NCBI GenBank assembly: GCA_945875745.1
Contig: CAMCLJ010000006.1
Location: 1 to 51,764, forward strand
Length of the DNA stretch: 51,764 nucleotides
Origin: Chlamydia trachomatis
GTDB lineage: Bacteria; Chlamydiota; Chlamydiia; Chlamydiales; Rhabdochlamydiaceae
Direction: 5' to 3'
Shown here: positions 1 through 8,137 of the stretch, one piece after another
Numbering within the stretch: position 1 is the stretch's first letter
Layout of the letters: each line of letters begins with the position of its first letter
Position numbers and translations under genes: made by a program
The notes under the pieces: generated by a model
Database searches by the model: none
Seen by the model: only the letters and a program-made list of their open reading frames with translations
What the model was told of the DNA's origin: nothing

Positions 1-570
1 TTTGAAAAAAGAGGAGAGCTCTCTGGTTATGTATTTGGTAAGCATGGAGCCGATTTACTTATTCCCGGAGCTGGGATAAAGCTCCTTAAAGGAGCTGCAG
101 GCGACCTTAAAGTTTTAGCAACGGCTGCTAGTAACGCTTCAAAAGCTGAAAAAGCCCTTGTTATGGAGTCTGTTACAACCGGTTCGATAAAAATTGCTGA
201 CATAAGTTTTGAGGTGAAGACTGCATCAGGTATCAAGGAAATAGCTGAGATTGGTTTCTTACAACATGTTGCGGATCTAAAAACCAATCAGATCTTTAAT
301 TTTACTGATAGTCCACTAAAGCATATGCATGAGCCTGCAAGATGGGTGCCGATGAATTTAATGAAGGAGGTGATTGAACATCCAATGGCTGTAGTGCCTG
401 ATCCGAGAAACCGCACGAATGGAACCATGTATTATTCACAAATATCAAGAAATAATAAATTATATAATATTGAAATATTGTATGATCCTATAGAAAATAG
501 AATCTATCATTTTAAATATGATCCAGGACCTCTAGGACCGTTGAATAAGGTATCTTTTAATGAAAAATAA
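1..570 (+). CDS. C-terminal part of a polymorphic-toxin-like protein (5' end outside window)
   Basis: The reading frame is open from base 1, so only the last 189 residues are visible and the first in-frame ATG (163) is not a real start. The upstream part (GKHGADLLIPG, then an Ala/Lys-rich helix) resembles the linker before the toxin tip in large secreted polymorphic toxins. The last ~80 residues have the order helix, EVIEHP, DPR, MYYSQISRNNKLYNIEILYDP, then IYHFKYDP. This looks like the alternating strand pattern of compact RNase-type (BECR-like) toxin domains. The stop codon overlaps the start of the next small ORF by 11 bases, as in toxin-immunity pairs. The family is inferred from pattern only; catalytic residues cannot be assigned and the N-terminal delivery domain is not seen. 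Confidence 0.55.
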   Translation, partial: FEKRGELSGYVFGKHGADLLIPGAGIKLLKGAAGDLKVLATAASNASKAEKALVMESVTTGSIKIADISFEVKTASGIKEIAEIGFLQHVADLKTNQIFNFTDSPLKHMHEPARWVPMNLMKEVIEHPMAVVPDPRNRTNGTMYYSQISRNNKLYNIEILYDPIENRIYHFKYDPGPLGPLNKVSFNEK

Positions 571-853
571 ATTATGGCAATTAATTGAATATTACCTAGA
601 TAAAAAAATTGATGAAGTAGTTTTCTGTAGCGATTTTTTTTTGTTATATGTTCATGAAATTGATTATAATGATTTTGATGATCAAGAACAAAAAATCTTA
701 TCAGAATTAAGTGAAGTAGCAGGCAGGTTCTCTGAATTTGAAAGTGACCATGAGAAATATCCAGGCGTTTATTATACTAAAGCTGAGCTTGCTGAGAGAA
801 TTCTAGAAACAAAGACAGCATTAATGAAAATTCATCCTGAATATTTTCCATAA
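560..853 (+). CDS. Small acidic protein, candidate immunity protein
   Basis: A 97-residue acidic, Tyr/Asp/Glu-rich soluble protein with no signal peptide or membrane segment. It starts inside the last codons of the preceding toxin-like gene (11-base overlap), so translation is probably coupled. Small size, acidity, lack of export signal and position directly after a toxin tip are what is expected of a cognate immunity protein. I do not recognise the family. It could instead be an unrelated small protein. The pairing is inference from position. Confidence 0.5.
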   Translation: MKNKLWQLIEYYLDKKIDEVVFCSDFFLLYVHEIDYNDFDDQEQKILSELSEVAGRFSEFESDHEKYPGVYYTKAELAERILETKTALMKIHPEYFP

Positions 854-878
854 TCTCTAGCTGCACGAAAGGGCTTTA

Positions 879-1019
879 ATGAAACATGGTTATAGAGAGG
901 ATAGTGTTTTTCCTAAACCCGTTGGGAATCTAGTTCAAATTAATGCCAATAATCAAAAAATCTTAGAAGAAATTGTAAAGCTTAGAGATATAAAAAAAGA
1001 CCCCTTAAGAAAATTTTAA
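879..1019 (+). pseudogene. Orphan toxin-tail fragment
   Basis: A 46-codon ORF, in frame from a TAG at 858-860, begins MKHGYREDSVFPKPVGN and continues with INANNQKILEEI. From memory this KHGFR..SVFPK..GN..IN pattern resembles an element near the end of CdiA/Rhs/hemagglutinin-type toxins, but I cannot verify that here. There is no convincing ribosome binding site and it stands alone after the immunity candidate. The best reading is a displaced or decayed second toxin tip. It ends inside the terminator hairpin, which also suggests a gene remnant. Confidence 0.4.
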
Positions 1020-1028
1020 GGGGTCTTT
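996..1028. terminator. Bidirectional intrinsic terminator
   Basis: AAAGACCCCTTAA (996-1008) pairs perfectly with TTAAGGGGTCTTT (1016-1028) around a 7-base loop. A-rich and T-rich flanks allow termination from both sides. It separates the toxin-like cluster on the plus strand from the convergent nucleotide transporter gene. Confidence 0.85.
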
Positions 1029-1062
1029 GGAGGAATACACAGTAGCGATACCTAATATAAGC

Positions 1063-2625
1063 TTAGGTGGTGACTTCTTGTGGCTTTACTGCCTCTGGTG
1101 CAGCAGCTTTTGGTTGCTGATCTTTTTCTGCATTCAGAGCGGTGAATTGCTTACCAAGAGACTTGGAAGCTCCGATCCATGCAAAAATGATCGCAAATAA
1201 AATGACTGCTACATAAGGAGTAATAGCAGAAAGCGATCCACAAGCTAAGATAAGACCTTGTTGGACTAGTGAGCCACCAGATTTACCAAGTCTTGCTCCT
1301 ACAACGTCGATAGCTGCTTTACCCTTAACTTTTGACTCTTGGTCAAGAGGGATATAGGCCATTTCTTTTGTCGGATCAAATAGGGAGTACTTAGCAGACT
1401 TGCTCATAATATTCTGGGCGGTACCAAAAATAACAGCCAGAAGTAATGGTGTTGTTCCAAGTAATGCAATCACACTCGATAGAGAGTCTCTAAAGATTAC
1501 AAAGGCGAAGAAGCCAGCACCTGTAATCAGAAGGACCACTGGTGTGATCAGCGCAGCCTTGGTCCAGCCGAATTTACGCAGAACATTACCACCAACGAAT
1601 AACATCATAAGGATAGTTACTGCACCTGTGATGGTAGAGAAGTAACCCATGAATGCACTGTATTCGTTCGGATTCGGGTATTGTAGTTTAAGTTGTCCTT
1701 TCCAGGTTACTTCTACTAGGTTAATTGCGACACCGTATGCAATCACGAGTATTGCCAGGCAGCAGATATATTTAGAGCGTGCTAGGTAAGCAAAGCTTTC
1801 ACCAAGAGACATTTTTGGTTTGTCTTTTTTCGCTTTTTTAACATCATTTGCAGCATCATAAAAACGAACATCTGAAAGTACGTTTTTATTAATCCACCAA
1901 TAGATACCCATAATAATTAAACCAGAGACAACTACCATGCTAAGCATGTAGTTTAATGAAACCCCCCAAGCATCTACACCAGTTGGTAGTTTACTTCTGA
2001 TATCTGAGAAGTAGATGATAGCAGGTCCAGAAAAGAGCATAGCTACGTTGGCTCCAAGTCCAAACATTGCATAGAATCTTTTAGATTCAGAAACTCTTGT
2101 AATATCATTTGCAAAACCCCAGAAGAGAAGGGATATAGCAACACTTCCCCATAGCTCAGACATAATGTAGAATAGAGCATAAGTCCAGTTACGGAATAGA
2201 GCTACTAGTCCGCCTAATCCTTTTGGGAGGAATGCTTGTAAGTTATCCGCTGCCACTGTTGGGTGGAGAATGTCTTTACAAGGGTACAATACAAGAGCAA
2301 AAATTGCAAAAAATACAATAAAGGCCGAGATTGTTGTGTAGAATAGCTTTGTTTTGCTTAGTACATTACTTAGCTTTGAGTACCCAATCATAAACAAAAT
2401 AGCAAAAGGGAGTACTCCCCAAACTTTTAAGAAAGGGATTGCTTCAGCGCCAGAGCCTGGTGCCGTTACAATAAGAGCATCTTTTGTATCGCGTAATATG
2501 GTGTAGTTAAAGTTAATAAAGAAAAACAAAAAGAACATGGGAAGGAGCTTTTTTAGCTCAAAGTTATGGACGGGCCAAAAAAATGACCGCCATTTGCCGA
2601 ACTCGGCACTTTTGGTTTCAGACAT
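1063..2625 (-). CDS. ADP/ATP (nucleotide) translocase, Tlc family
   Basis: A 520-residue polytopic membrane protein of the bacterial/plastid NTT family, used by obligate intracellular bacteria to exchange nucleotides with the host. Seen: a hydrophilic start followed by FELKKLLPMFFLFFFINFNYTILRD, the family's typical first membrane segment; about 12 hydrophobic helices; a DPTKEMAYIPLDQESKVKGKAA block characteristic of the family; and a charged, Ala-rich C-terminal tail. Length is normal. An AGAGG ribosome binding site precedes the ATG. Order with the next minus-strand gene and the ytg operon recalls CT065-CT066-CT067 of C. trachomatis, which points to the Npt1/Adt1 orthologue. Exact substrate (ATP/ADP antiport or other nucleotides) cannot be read from sequence. 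Confidence 0.93.
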   Translation of the reverse strand: MSETKSAEFGKWRSFFWPVHNFELKKLLPMFFLFFFINFNYTILRDTKDALIVTAPGSGAEAIPFLKVWGVLPFAILFMIGYSKLSNVLSKTKLFYTTISAFIVFFAIFALVLYPCKDILHPTVAADNLQAFLPKGLGGLVALFRNWTYALFYIMSELWGSVAISLLFWGFANDITRVSESKRFYAMFGLGANVAMLFSGPAIIYFSDIRSKLPTGVDAWGVSLNYMLSMVVVSGLIIMGIYWWINKNVLSDVRFYDAANDVKKAKKDKPKMSLGESFAYLARSKYICCLAILVIAYGVAINLVEVTWKGQLKLQYPNPNEYSAFMGYFSTITGAVTILMMLFVGGNVLRKFGWTKAALITPVVLLITGAGFFAFVIFRDSLSSVIALLGTTPLLLAVIFGTAQNIMSKSAKYSLFDPTKEMAYIPLDQESKVKGKAAIDVVGARLGKSGGSLVQQGLILACGSLSAITPYVAVILFAIIFAWIGASKSLGKQFTALNAEKDQQPKAAAPEAVKPQEVTT

Positions 2626-2850
2626 GTTTAATTACCTCTAGACAAATTGAAATAAACAGTGCGACAGCGTTGTACTGGCGCGATTATATGAAAAATCTAT
2701 ATTGGCGGAGATGGATCATTGCCAAAACACTACCATTATAATTGATTTTTATTTAAATTCAAGGTAAATAGCTGGTTCTAGGAAGAGATATTTGTATAGT
2801 GTCTATCTACTTTTTATTTTAATTTTTAAAAATAGTTTTTATTGAAAATA

Positions 2851-2891
2851 AAAAAATCGATTAATCCTGGTCGAGGAATAATCGATTTTTT
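2851..2891. terminator. Intrinsic terminator
   Basis: AAAAAATCGATTA (2851-2863) pairs with TAATCGATTTTTT (2879-2891) around a 15-base loop. It sits just downstream of the minus-strand ORF 2911-3450. The A/T runs allow termination on either strand. Confidence 0.8.
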
Positions 2892-2910
2892 ATTTAAATC
2901 AGGGGGTGAT

Positions 2911-3450
2911 TTACTGAGACCGTATTAAAGAGGCTTGTTGCATTTGGTCTACTTGAGCTTGTAATGCAGCTGATGATTCTACATAAGCATTCCAAAGCTC
3001 TTGTTCTACTTTGCCATGTCGAATGGAGACAATTAGATCTCTCTTGCATGTAGCTAAAGATTTTTTTGGAGCAAGAATTGAAATCATTTCTTTATCGCCT
3101 GCAAGTCTTGCGATATTTAACATTCTTTCTAACTGAAATCTAGAGAAGCTATACTGATCCCTGCGCTTTCTAGATCCTCTTGCCGCTCTTTGTTTAGGTG
3201 TTACTACAGAAGGTCTGTCGGAGTTAATAATAAATCTTTCAATCAGTGTGCTTAATTCAGAAGGTTGGCGGTTTTTCATTTTTTTCAGTGTGAAGTGGTG
3301 CATATATCCTCCGGATGTCATAGGGATATATTTGCATAAGTCATTCTCTTTGCGACCATTAACTTTCTTGATCGCTTTACTGATCACATCTTCGATTTCT
3401 CTAAAATTTTTTGTTTTTGATTCGACTACGTCTTCTCGATTGGAATTCAT
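2911..3450 (-). CDS. Hypothetical basic protein (CT066-position)
   Basis: A 179-residue soluble protein, not recognised by motif. It has a basic patch near residues 85-97 (TPKQRAARGSRKRR), a predicted helical C-terminal half, and no signal peptide or membrane span. It lies between the nucleotide transporter and the mrp/ytg operon, where C. trachomatis carries the conserved hypothetical CT066, so it may be the orthologue. The basic cluster could bind nucleic acid, but no known DNA-binding fold is visible. It has its own terminator downstream, so it is probably a single-gene transcript. Confidence 0.65.
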   Translation of the reverse strand: MNSNREDVVESKTKNFREIEDVISKAIKKVNGRKENDLCKYIPMTSGGYMHHFTLKKMKNRQPSELSTLIERFIINSDRPSVVTPKQRAARGSRKRRDQYSFSRFQLERMLNIARLAGDKEMISILAPKKSLATCKRDLIVSIRHGKVEQELWNAYVESSAALQAQVDQMQQASLIRSQ

Positions 3451-3810
3451 TTGGTTTCCCCTGTGTTCTAAAATTCTATTTCAATTGTAAATAAACCAAT
3501 ACAATTGCTCTAAGGTTCGATTTTGATTTTTGTGTCAAGGAGATCGAAACCTTCGTTTTAATTGTATTATAGATAGCATCGTTAAATCTTGGTGCTTGAA
3601 TCTAACAGAATGTTGATTTATTTACAAAAATGATTTTTAAAAAACCATCAATTCTAAGGTCTGTTGGTTATTTTTACTTGAAAAATCATTTTTCTTCTTT
3701 CTAATAGAAGATAGTATTTCTGAGAGTGTTTTTATGCAACAAGAATGTCTTTTTTTTCTTATTTTATAAATTATTGTGAATTGTTTTAGATCTTTTTATA
3801 TAAATAGGTT
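3451..3810. other. AT-rich intergenic region
   Basis: Between divergent genes. Very AT-rich with many T/A runs and stops in all frames. I see no gene or clear repeat; presumably it holds the divergent promoter region. Confidence 0.6.
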
Positions 3811-3839
3811 TTGATGTGAAATTGAAGATCATGTAGAAT
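3811..3839 (+). promoter_or_regulatory. Candidate sigma-70-type promoter for the mrp-ytg operon
   Basis: TTGATG (3811-3816), 17-base spacer, TAGAAT (3834-3839), placed 34 bases before the GTG start of the mrp-like gene. Close to consensus and correctly placed, but the surroundings are so AT-rich that a chance match is possible. An alternative is TTGTGA/TATATA about 35 bases further upstream. Confidence 0.45.
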
Positions 3840-3873
3840 TAACGAGAAATTTTACTTCATTAATAGGTGTATT

Positions 3874-4746
3874 GTGAATAACTGGTTGGATAAAAAAGAG
3901 AGCCCAGCTCAACTTCCTAATGTTCGGTATATTATAGCTGTGGCCGCTGGTAAAGGTGGTGTTGGAAAATCCACGTTATCTGTCAATTTAGCTGCTGCCC
4001 TTCAAAAAAAAGGTTATAGTGTGGGCGTGTTAGATGCCGATATTTACGGTCCTTCTTTGTCAAAAATGCTGCCAGCTGAAAGCTCAATCGCCTACTGCAA
4101 ATCGGATCCAGAAAAGTTAATGCCCTTTAATTCCAAGGGTTTAAAAACAATGTCACTTAGTTATCTGCGTTCGCCGCATGATCCTATGGCGGTTCGCGCT
4201 CCTATAGTAAATAGTATTATTCTGCAGTTTTTGTTTCAGGTGCAGTGGGGGGAGCTTGATTATTTAATTATAGATATGCCTCCAGGAACAGGAGATGTCC
4301 AGTTGACTTTGATGCAGAAAATTCAGATTTCTGGGGCCTTGATTGTAACGACACCTCAAGCTGTTGCTTTAGAGGATGTAAGAAAAGCGATTAATATGTT
4401 TCATCAAATGAATGTTCCTTTGCTTGGTGTTGTGGAAAATATGAGCCATTTTATTGAGCCAATTTCTAATGTAACTTATTATCCTTTAGGGCGCGGTGGA
4501 GGAGAAAAATTATCCAGAGAGTATGGCCTGCCATTTCTTGGAGAAATTCCGCTTGATAGCCGGATTTCTCAAAATGCTGATGAGGGGATTTCATTATTCG
4601 ACGATGTTTTTCCTAGCCCGATTTCGATTTGTTATGAAAAAATAGCTTTACATTTGACTGATCATTTATATGCTCTTGAATCTTTCGAAGGATTAGCATT
4701 AAAAGAATTTGAACTGGCTTGGGAACATAAAGAGCATGTTAATTAA
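3874..4746 (+). CDS. mrp: Mrp/ApbC-type P-loop ATPase
   Basis: A 290-residue protein of the Mrp/NBP35/ApbC family, whose members carry Fe-S clusters to target proteins. Seen: deviant Walker A GKGGVGKST (26-34), DADIYGPS (54-61), IDMPPGTGD (133-141) and VVENMSHF (187-193). Typical ApbC proteins have CPxC just after VVENMS; here the place reads EPIS (195-198), so both cluster-ligand cysteines are missing while the proline remains. The GTG start is set by the first codon after the promoter; the ribosome binding site is weak. The stop overlaps the DUF971 gene. The ATPase may still act in Fe-S assembly with its neighbour supplying cysteines, or may have a different role. Confidence 0.88.
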   Translation: MNNWLDKKESPAQLPNVRYIIAVAAGKGGVGKSTLSVNLAAALQKKGYSVGVLDADIYGPSLSKMLPAESSIAYCKSDPEKLMPFNSKGLKTMSLSYLRSPHDPMAVRAPIVNSIILQFLFQVQWGELDYLIIDMPPGTGDVQLTLMQKIQISGALIVTTPQAVALEDVRKAINMFHQMNVPLLGVVENMSHFIEPISNVTYYPLGRGGGEKLSREYGLPFLGEIPLDSRISQNADEGISLFDDVFPSPISICYEKIALHLTDHLYALESFEGLALKEFELAWEHKEHVN

Positions 4747-5038
4747 AAATATTCTTATAAAAAGAATTTATCAAAAGACTAACTGTGTGTTTACTATAGA
4801 GTGGATCGATGATACGATAAGGGATTATCGCTTAAGCTCAATACAAAAACACTGCCCTTGTGCAAGGTGCGTTGATGAAAATACGGGCAAGCGTTTAGTT
4901 GATCCCCAATCGATAACAGAAGAATTAACCGCTAAAAGAGTTTATAGTGTTGGTCGTTATGCGATTAAAATTGAGTTCTCTTCTGGTTGTTCAAGGGGTA
5001 TTTACCCTCTTAGCTGGCTTAAGCATTTTGCATCTTAA
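4736..5038 (+). CDS. DUF971-domain protein
   Basis: About 100 residues. The domain (IEWIDDTIRDYRL, KHCPCARC at 39-45, SVGRYAIKIEFSSGC, GIYPLSWL) is the DUF971/GBBH-like N-terminal fold. In other bacteria this fold is often fused to Mrp or encoded beside it. CPCARC gives three close cysteines, plus C85, a likely Zn or Fe-S site. I chose ATG 4736, which overlaps the mrp stop by 11 bases. An upstream in-frame ATG at 4709 is possible but lies deeper inside mrp. Confidence 0.75.
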   Translation: MLIKNILIKRIYQKTNCVFTIEWIDDTIRDYRLSSIQKHCPCARCVDENTGKRLVDPQSITEELTAKRVYSVGRYAIKIEFSSGCSRGIYPLSWLKHFAS

Positions 5039-5048
5039 TAGGAATTCT

Positions 5049-6032
5049 ATGCGCTTATTTGTATATAAAATAATTCTGGTCGTTGCATTTTTTGCAGCTT
5101 CTTCCTGTACATCTTCTGCAGATTCTAGAGCAAGTGCTTGGTATGATGATAATAAAAAGATTAAGGTGCTTTCTACGATTGCTATGATAGATGATCTTGT
5201 GGGTAGGGTTGGAGGAGATCGTATCGACCATACATCACTCATTGCAGGAGAAATAGATCCCCATAACTATGAACTGGTAAAAGGGGATGATGAAAAAATG
5301 GCAAGTGCCGATCTTTTTTTCTACAACGGACTGCACCTAGAGCATGGAGCAAGTCTGTGCTATAGAATACACAAGCATCCTAACGCTATAGGGGTTGGAG
5401 ATTATATTTTATCACAACATCCAGAGCGTATATTGCATTCGGCTCAGACGATTGATCCACATGTATGGATGGATATTTCTAACTGGGTTTATGTTGTGGA
5501 CCCGATTGTTAACGCTCTTATTGCTCTTGATCCAGAAGGGGCTTCTTATTATGAAAAAAATGCGGCTGAGCTTAGAGAAAAAATGAATGCGACTCATATG
5601 AAAATTGTCCATTTATTAGAGGCGATCCCTGAGCAGCAGCGTTATTTAGTGACTAGTCATGACGCTTTTGGTTACTTTGCAAAACGATATTTAGCGACAG
5701 AGGAAGAGCGAATCAATGGGACTTGGAGAAAACGTTTTGCAGCTCCAGAAGGTTTGGCTCCTGATGGGCAACTTGGAGCTAGGGATATTCAAGGGATTAT
5801 AGATCATTTGGTCATGTATAATATTCGGACTGTTTTTGCTGAATCGAATGTTAGTAAGGATTCTCTTAAAAAGATTGTTTCTGCAAGTAAAGAAAAAAAA
5901 CACCATGTAAATTTCTCTGACAGTGTATTATACGGAGATGCGATGGGCTCATATGAGCATCCTGTTTCGTCGTATTTAGAGATGATAGAACAAAATGCGT
6001 TGAGCTTGTTAAAAGAATGGAACAATTCATAA
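5049..6032 (+). CDS. ytgA: Metal ABC transporter substrate-binding lipoprotein
   Basis: A cluster A-I (ZnuA/TroA/PsaA type) solute-binding protein that delivers Mn/Fe/Zn to the membrane transporter from the periplasmic side. From ATG 5049 (AGGAATTCT before it) the protein has a 19-residue signal peptide ending in the lipobox ASSC (Cys20). An earlier in-frame start at 4947 would place this signal inside the protein and is rejected. Metal ligands match the family: His72 (DPHNYEL), His138 (DPHVWMD), His204 (TSHDAFGYF), Asp297 (LYGDAMG). It is the first transport gene of the operon; its 3' end overlaps ytgB by 16 bases. Chlamydial YtgA is implicated in iron acquisition. Confidence 0.93.
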   Translation: MRLFVYKIILVVAFFAASSCTSSADSRASAWYDDNKKIKVLSTIAMIDDLVGRVGGDRIDHTSLIAGEIDPHNYELVKGDDEKMASADLFFYNGLHLEHGASLCYRIHKHPNAIGVGDYILSQHPERILHSAQTIDPHVWMDISNWVYVVDPIVNALIALDPEGASYYEKNAAELREKMNATHMKIVHLLEAIPEQQRYLVTSHDAFGYFAKRYLATEEERINGTWRKRFAAPEGLAPDGQLGARDIQGIIDHLVMYNIRTVFAESNVSKDSLKKIVSASKEKKHHVNFSDSVLYGDAMGSYEHPVSSYLEMIEQNALSLLKEWNNS

Positions 6033-6808
6033 TTTCCCCTGATGTCCCAGCCCTATCCGTTAGCCAGCTATCGGTTAATTATGATACATTACAGGTCCTA
6101 TGGGATATTAATTTTATAATTCCCCATGGTAAAATGGTTGGGATCATAGGTCCAAACGGAGCGGGTAAGAGTTCTCTTTTAAAGGCATTACTCGGGATGA
6201 TCGATCCTCTTTCTGGTAAGGTCGAGTTTTTTGGTCAGTCATTTAAAAAAGCTCGAGGCAAAATCGCATACGTTCCACAAAGATCTGAGATCGATTGGGA
6301 TTTTCCTATCACAGCGATCGAAGTTGTTATGATGGGATTGTATGCAAAAAAAAGTTTTTTTTCATGGTATGGATCCAAGGGAAAAGTATCTGCTTTAGCC
6401 GCACTCGATAAAGTGGGCATGGCCTCTTTTGCAAATCGGCAAATCAGCCAGCTCTCAGGCGGACAGCAGCAACGGGTGTTTATTGCAAGGGCCTTACTTC
6501 AAGATGCAGACATCTACTTCATGGATGAGCCCTTTACTGGGGTCGATATGGCAACTGAACAATCGATGATTCAGTTATTAAGGGATTTAAGAGATGCTGG
6601 AAAAACTCTTTTACTTGTTCATCATGATCTGAATACTGTATCTGAGTACTTTGATTGGATCATTATGTTAAATACCTCTTTGATCGCTTGTGGTCCTGTA
6701 GATACGGTTTATACTCCTCTTTCTTTAACGGATACATATGGGAAAGAGAGTGCATTATTTGTAGAAGCAATGAAATTATCTGTAAAAAGAACTTCGGGTC
6801 TTAAGTAG
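6017..6808 (+). CDS. ytgB: Metal ABC transporter ATP-binding protein
   Basis: A 263-residue ABC ATPase energising the YtgC/YtgD permease. Seen: Walker A GPNGAGKSS, Q-loop VPQRSEIDWDFP (typical of the Mn/Zn/Fe subfamily), signature LSGGQQQR, Walker B DIYFMDEPF, D-loop and H-loop VHHD. Start ATG lies inside the end of ytgA and the stop is 3 bases before ytgC, a tight operon. Confidence 0.95.
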   Translation: MEQFIISPDVPALSVSQLSVNYDTLQVLWDINFIIPHGKMVGIIGPNGAGKSSLLKALLGMIDPLSGKVEFFGQSFKKARGKIAYVPQRSEIDWDFPITAIEVVMMGLYAKKSFFSWYGSKGKVSALAALDKVGMASFANRQISQLSGGQQQRVFIARALLQDADIYFMDEPFTGVDMATEQSMIQLLRDLRDAGKTLLLVHHDLNTVSEYFDWIIMLNTSLIACGPVDTVYTPLSLTDTYGKESALFVEAMKLSVKRTSGLK

Positions 6809-6811
6809 TAT

Positions 6812-8137
6812 ATGGATTATTCCTTTTTTGATTTTTTTACAGATCCTGTATTACGAGCTCCTACCCTTGGTAGTATTTTTATGTGCTTATCCTCTTCTTT
6901 AGCAGGGGTAGTTGTTTTGCTAAAGAAACGTTCATTACTCGGGGAGTCGCTATCCCATGCAGCTTATCCAGGAATTGCACTCGGTGTTGTTTTATTGGCT
7001 CCATTTTTTTCCCCTTCGAGTGAGGGATTTTCTCTTGCCATTCTTGGATGTGCATTCGTCTCATCTTTAATAGGGATGCTTGTAATTGATATTTTACAGA
7101 AAAAATTTCGTGTAAAAGATGATGCTGCTTTATGTTTTGTCCTTTCTTCTTTTTTTGGTCTTGGGGTCCTGATTGTAAGTCGAATTCAAACGACTCATGC
7201 TCTATGGTATAAGCAAGTTCAAGCTTTTTTATACGGACAGACAGCCACCATGCGTGATGTCCATGTTTGGATTTATCTTGGATTGCTTTTTTGTGTCACA
7301 ACAACGCTGATTTTATTATATCGAGAGATTCAGATGCTTACATTTGATGCTCGTTTTAGTAAAAGTTTAGGCATTAATTTTCGTTTTGTCGATATTGTCG
7401 TTTTGTTAATTACAGTATTTGCAATTGTAGTTGGAGTCAGAAGCGTCGGCGTTGTTATGATGGCTGGGATGTTGATTGCCCCAGCGCTTGCGGCACGTCA
7501 GATTGCATCGAGTTTAAAAACCATATTTTTGATAGCAGCGTTAATAGGGGGGGTATCAGGTTTTTTAGGTAACTATTTATCTGTTATGATTCCTTCTTTT
7601 TTCGATATCACTAAGATCTCTTTGCCAACAGGTCCTATGATTTTGATTACAGGCTCCATTTTTTGCTTTATTGCTTTACTTTTCGCACCTCAAAAAGGGG
7701 TTGTCACCCGTTTTATCAGGGTACTCAAGTTTAAAAAGACTTGTCAGCTTGAAAATATATTAAAAACATTATGGAAAATTGATCCCTACCAAGAGGTTAC
7801 AGTATCCTCTATAGCTTCTTTACAGGACTTATCTGGTTTCTATGCTTTTTTACGACTTCGACAATTAACGGCTAAAAAATGGATGATTCATAGAAATGGT
7901 TTATATACCCTAACGCAGCTAGGCCGCAGCAAAGCAAGCGATATAGTTCGGTTGCATAGGTTATGGGAGTTATACCTGGTCCACCTAGGACATTGTAAAG
8001 ATAAGGTCCATGCCAGCGCTGAAGAAATGGAGCATGTTTTAACCCCTGAGTTAGAAAAACAACTTACCCTCTTATTACAAAATCCTATGCACGATCCTCA
8101 TAACAAACCGATTCCTAATAAGGGTGTAATTTTATGA
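6812..8137 (+). CDS. ytgC: Metal ABC permease fused to DtxR-type repressor (YtgC-YtgR)
   Basis: A 441-residue two-part protein. Residues 1-~295 are an ABC-3 family permease with about eight membrane helices and the family motif MAGMLIAPALAARQ (217-230). Residues ~310-441 are a cytoplasmic DtxR/MntR-like domain: winged helix, then the metal-binding dimerisation helix. Key residues match DtxR: His382, Glu386, His400, Glu407-His408, with Glu404 at the place of DtxR Cys102. The ending DPHNKPIP is typical of the family. In Chlamydia this fusion is cleaved to release YtgR, an iron-dependent repressor of its own operon. The architecture is almost a signature of Chlamydiae. It overlaps ytgD by 4 bases (ATGA). 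Confidence 0.95.
   Translation: MDYSFFDFFTDPVLRAPTLGSIFMCLSSSLAGVVVLLKKRSLLGESLSHAAYPGIALGVVLLAPFFSPSSEGFSLAILGCAFVSSLIGMLVIDILQKKFRVKDDAALCFVLSSFFGLGVLIVSRIQTTHALWYKQVQAFLYGQTATMRDVHVWIYLGLLFCVTTTLILLYREIQMLTFDARFSKSLGINFRFVDIVVLLITVFAIVVGVRSVGVVMMAGMLIAPALAARQIASSLKTIFLIAALIGGVSGFLGNYLSVMIPSFFDITKISLPTGPMILITGSIFCFIALLFAPQKGVVTRFIRVLKFKKTCQLENILKTLWKIDPYQEVTVSSIASLQDLSGFYAFLRLRQLTAKKWMIHRNGLYTLTQLGRSKASDIVRLHRLWELYLVHLGHCKDKVHASAEEMEHVLTPELEKQLTLLLQNPMHDPHNKPIPNKGVIL

Noticed and set aside
4947-5048. N-terminal extension of ytgA
   Set aside because: It would bury the lipoprotein signal peptide and overlaps the DUF971 gene; ATG 5049 has the better ribosome binding site.
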